A stretch of 64,000 nt of DNA from Clostridium transplantifaecale (GTDB taxonomy: Bacteria > Bacillota > Clostridia > Lachnospirales > Lachnospiraceae): the NCBI RefSeq assembly GCF_900626075.1, contig NZ_UYZY01000002.1, forward strand, positions 992,001-1,056,000. Direction: 5' to 3'. The translations under genes and the position numbers were made by a program. This document shows positions 63,665 through 64,000 of the stretch, piece by piece. The notes under the pieces were generated by a model that saw only the letters and a program-made list of their open reading frames with translations, did no database searches and had not been told where the DNA came from. How positions within the stretch are numbered: position 1 is the stretch's first letter; the number at the start of each line of letters is the position of its first letter.

Positions 63665-64000
63665 ATGAAGAAAAACCATATTACAGCGGCTGTCTGCCTG
63701 GCGGCGGCGCTTCTGGTGGCAGCGGTGACGGGACAGAATTTTGCGTCACTGAAGAATCTCGGGGAGATTAAACCGGGACCGGGTGTGACGGGAACAAAGA
63801 TGCTTTCCGAGTATTTTGACGGCATCAAAGGCACGAACATGGACACGGAAGTCTATGTGATGGAGGGGGAAAAACCGGGCGGCAAGGCGCTGATTCTCGG
63901 AGGAACCCACGGTAATGAACCGGCAGGATATATGGCGGCCATTACATTTATTGAAACGGCGAAGGTGGAAGAGGGGACAGTCTATGTGATTCCCTTTACC
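63665..64000 (+). CDS. Succinylglutamate desuccinylase/aspartoacylase-like metallohydrolase (3'-truncated)
   Basis: The first 112 codons are present; the frame stays open to the window edge. An N-terminal hydrophobic segment (TAAVCLAAALLVAAVTG) looks like a signal or membrane anchor. The zinc motif GGTHGNEPAGY (about 79-89, HxxE) marks the AstE/AspA M14-like family, which removes acyl groups from amino acids. A secreted version next to a permease suggests hydrolysis outside the cell before uptake. Confidence 0.82.
   Translation, partial: MKKNHITAAVCLAAALLVAAVTGQNFASLKNLGEIKPGPGVTGTKMLSEYFDGIKGTNMDTEVYVMEGEKPGGKALILGGTHGNEPAGYMAAITFIETAKVEEGTVYVIPFT

Overview
The window looks like the chromosome of an anaerobic, amino-acid- and sugar-acid-fermenting Firmicute of the Clostridia, most likely Lachnospiraceae (the Clostridium symbiosum / Enterocloster / Hungatella type). 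The reasons are medium GC, strong AGGAGG-type ribosome binding sites, sigma-A promoters of the TTGACA/TATAAT kind, an oxygen-sensitive 2-hydroxyacyl-CoA dehydratase system, a V-type ATPase, a tripartite tricarboxylate (TTT) transporter and many two-component genes. The species is an inference. No rRNA, tRNA, CRISPR array, phage or intact insertion sequence was seen.

Layout. 0-2.9 kb: end of a sugar ABC permease, a Gfo/Idh/MocA dehydrogenase and a sugar isomerase/epimerase. 3-4.5 kb: a PadR regulator-methyltransferase operon with a clear autoregulatory promoter. 4.7-11.6 kb: an AEC permease, two tandem GntR paralogues with an unfamiliar C-terminal domain, an orphan solute-binding lipoprotein and a hybrid sensor kinase. 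12-21 kb: two amidohydrolase/transporter sets facing each other (ene-reductase + M20 + AbgT; M20 + YfcC) and a multidomain regulator. 21-30.8 kb: a sugar-acid locus (class II aldolase, PfkB kinase, LacI regulator, a PfkB homologue with a broken catalytic motif, four-carbon acid-sugar kinase, cupin, TctCBA transporter) with a recurring LacI-like operator motif. 30.8-31.1 kb: a scar holding decayed copies of the ends of the 16.9-21 kb locus, plus a structured element.

31.3-47.8 kb is the most notable part. Two convergent operons each start at an excellent sigma-54 promoter (31336-31351 on +, 47801-47816 on -). Clusters of TGTGCA/TGCACA repeats lie about 75-175 bp upstream of each, and a PAS-AAA+-Fis sigma-54 activator is encoded at the end of the + operon. 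Together they encode two type III CoA-transferases, the 2-hydroxyacyl-CoA dehydratase and its activator, an IlvD-type dehydratase, an aminotransferase, a D-2-hydroxyacid dehydrogenase, enoyl-CoA hydratase, 3-hydroxyacyl-CoA dehydrogenase, thiolase and an NhaC/MleN-type exchanger. Read as a pathway, a 2-oxo acid is reduced to a 2-hydroxy acid, activated with CoA, dehydrated, rehydrated at C3, oxidised and cleaved to acetyl-CoA plus a shorter acyl-CoA. I do not know this combination as a described system.

48.2-57.4 kb: a complete V-type ATPase operon (H-I-K-E-C-F-A-B-D) whose K subunit carries the Na+-ligand signature. A hairpin plus T-run lies in its leader. 57.5-64 kb: a diguanylate cyclase, a CitB-like two-component system, and a DUF6305 lipoprotein / DctM-like permease / 48-residue membrane protein / aspartoacylase-like cassette that runs off the right edge.
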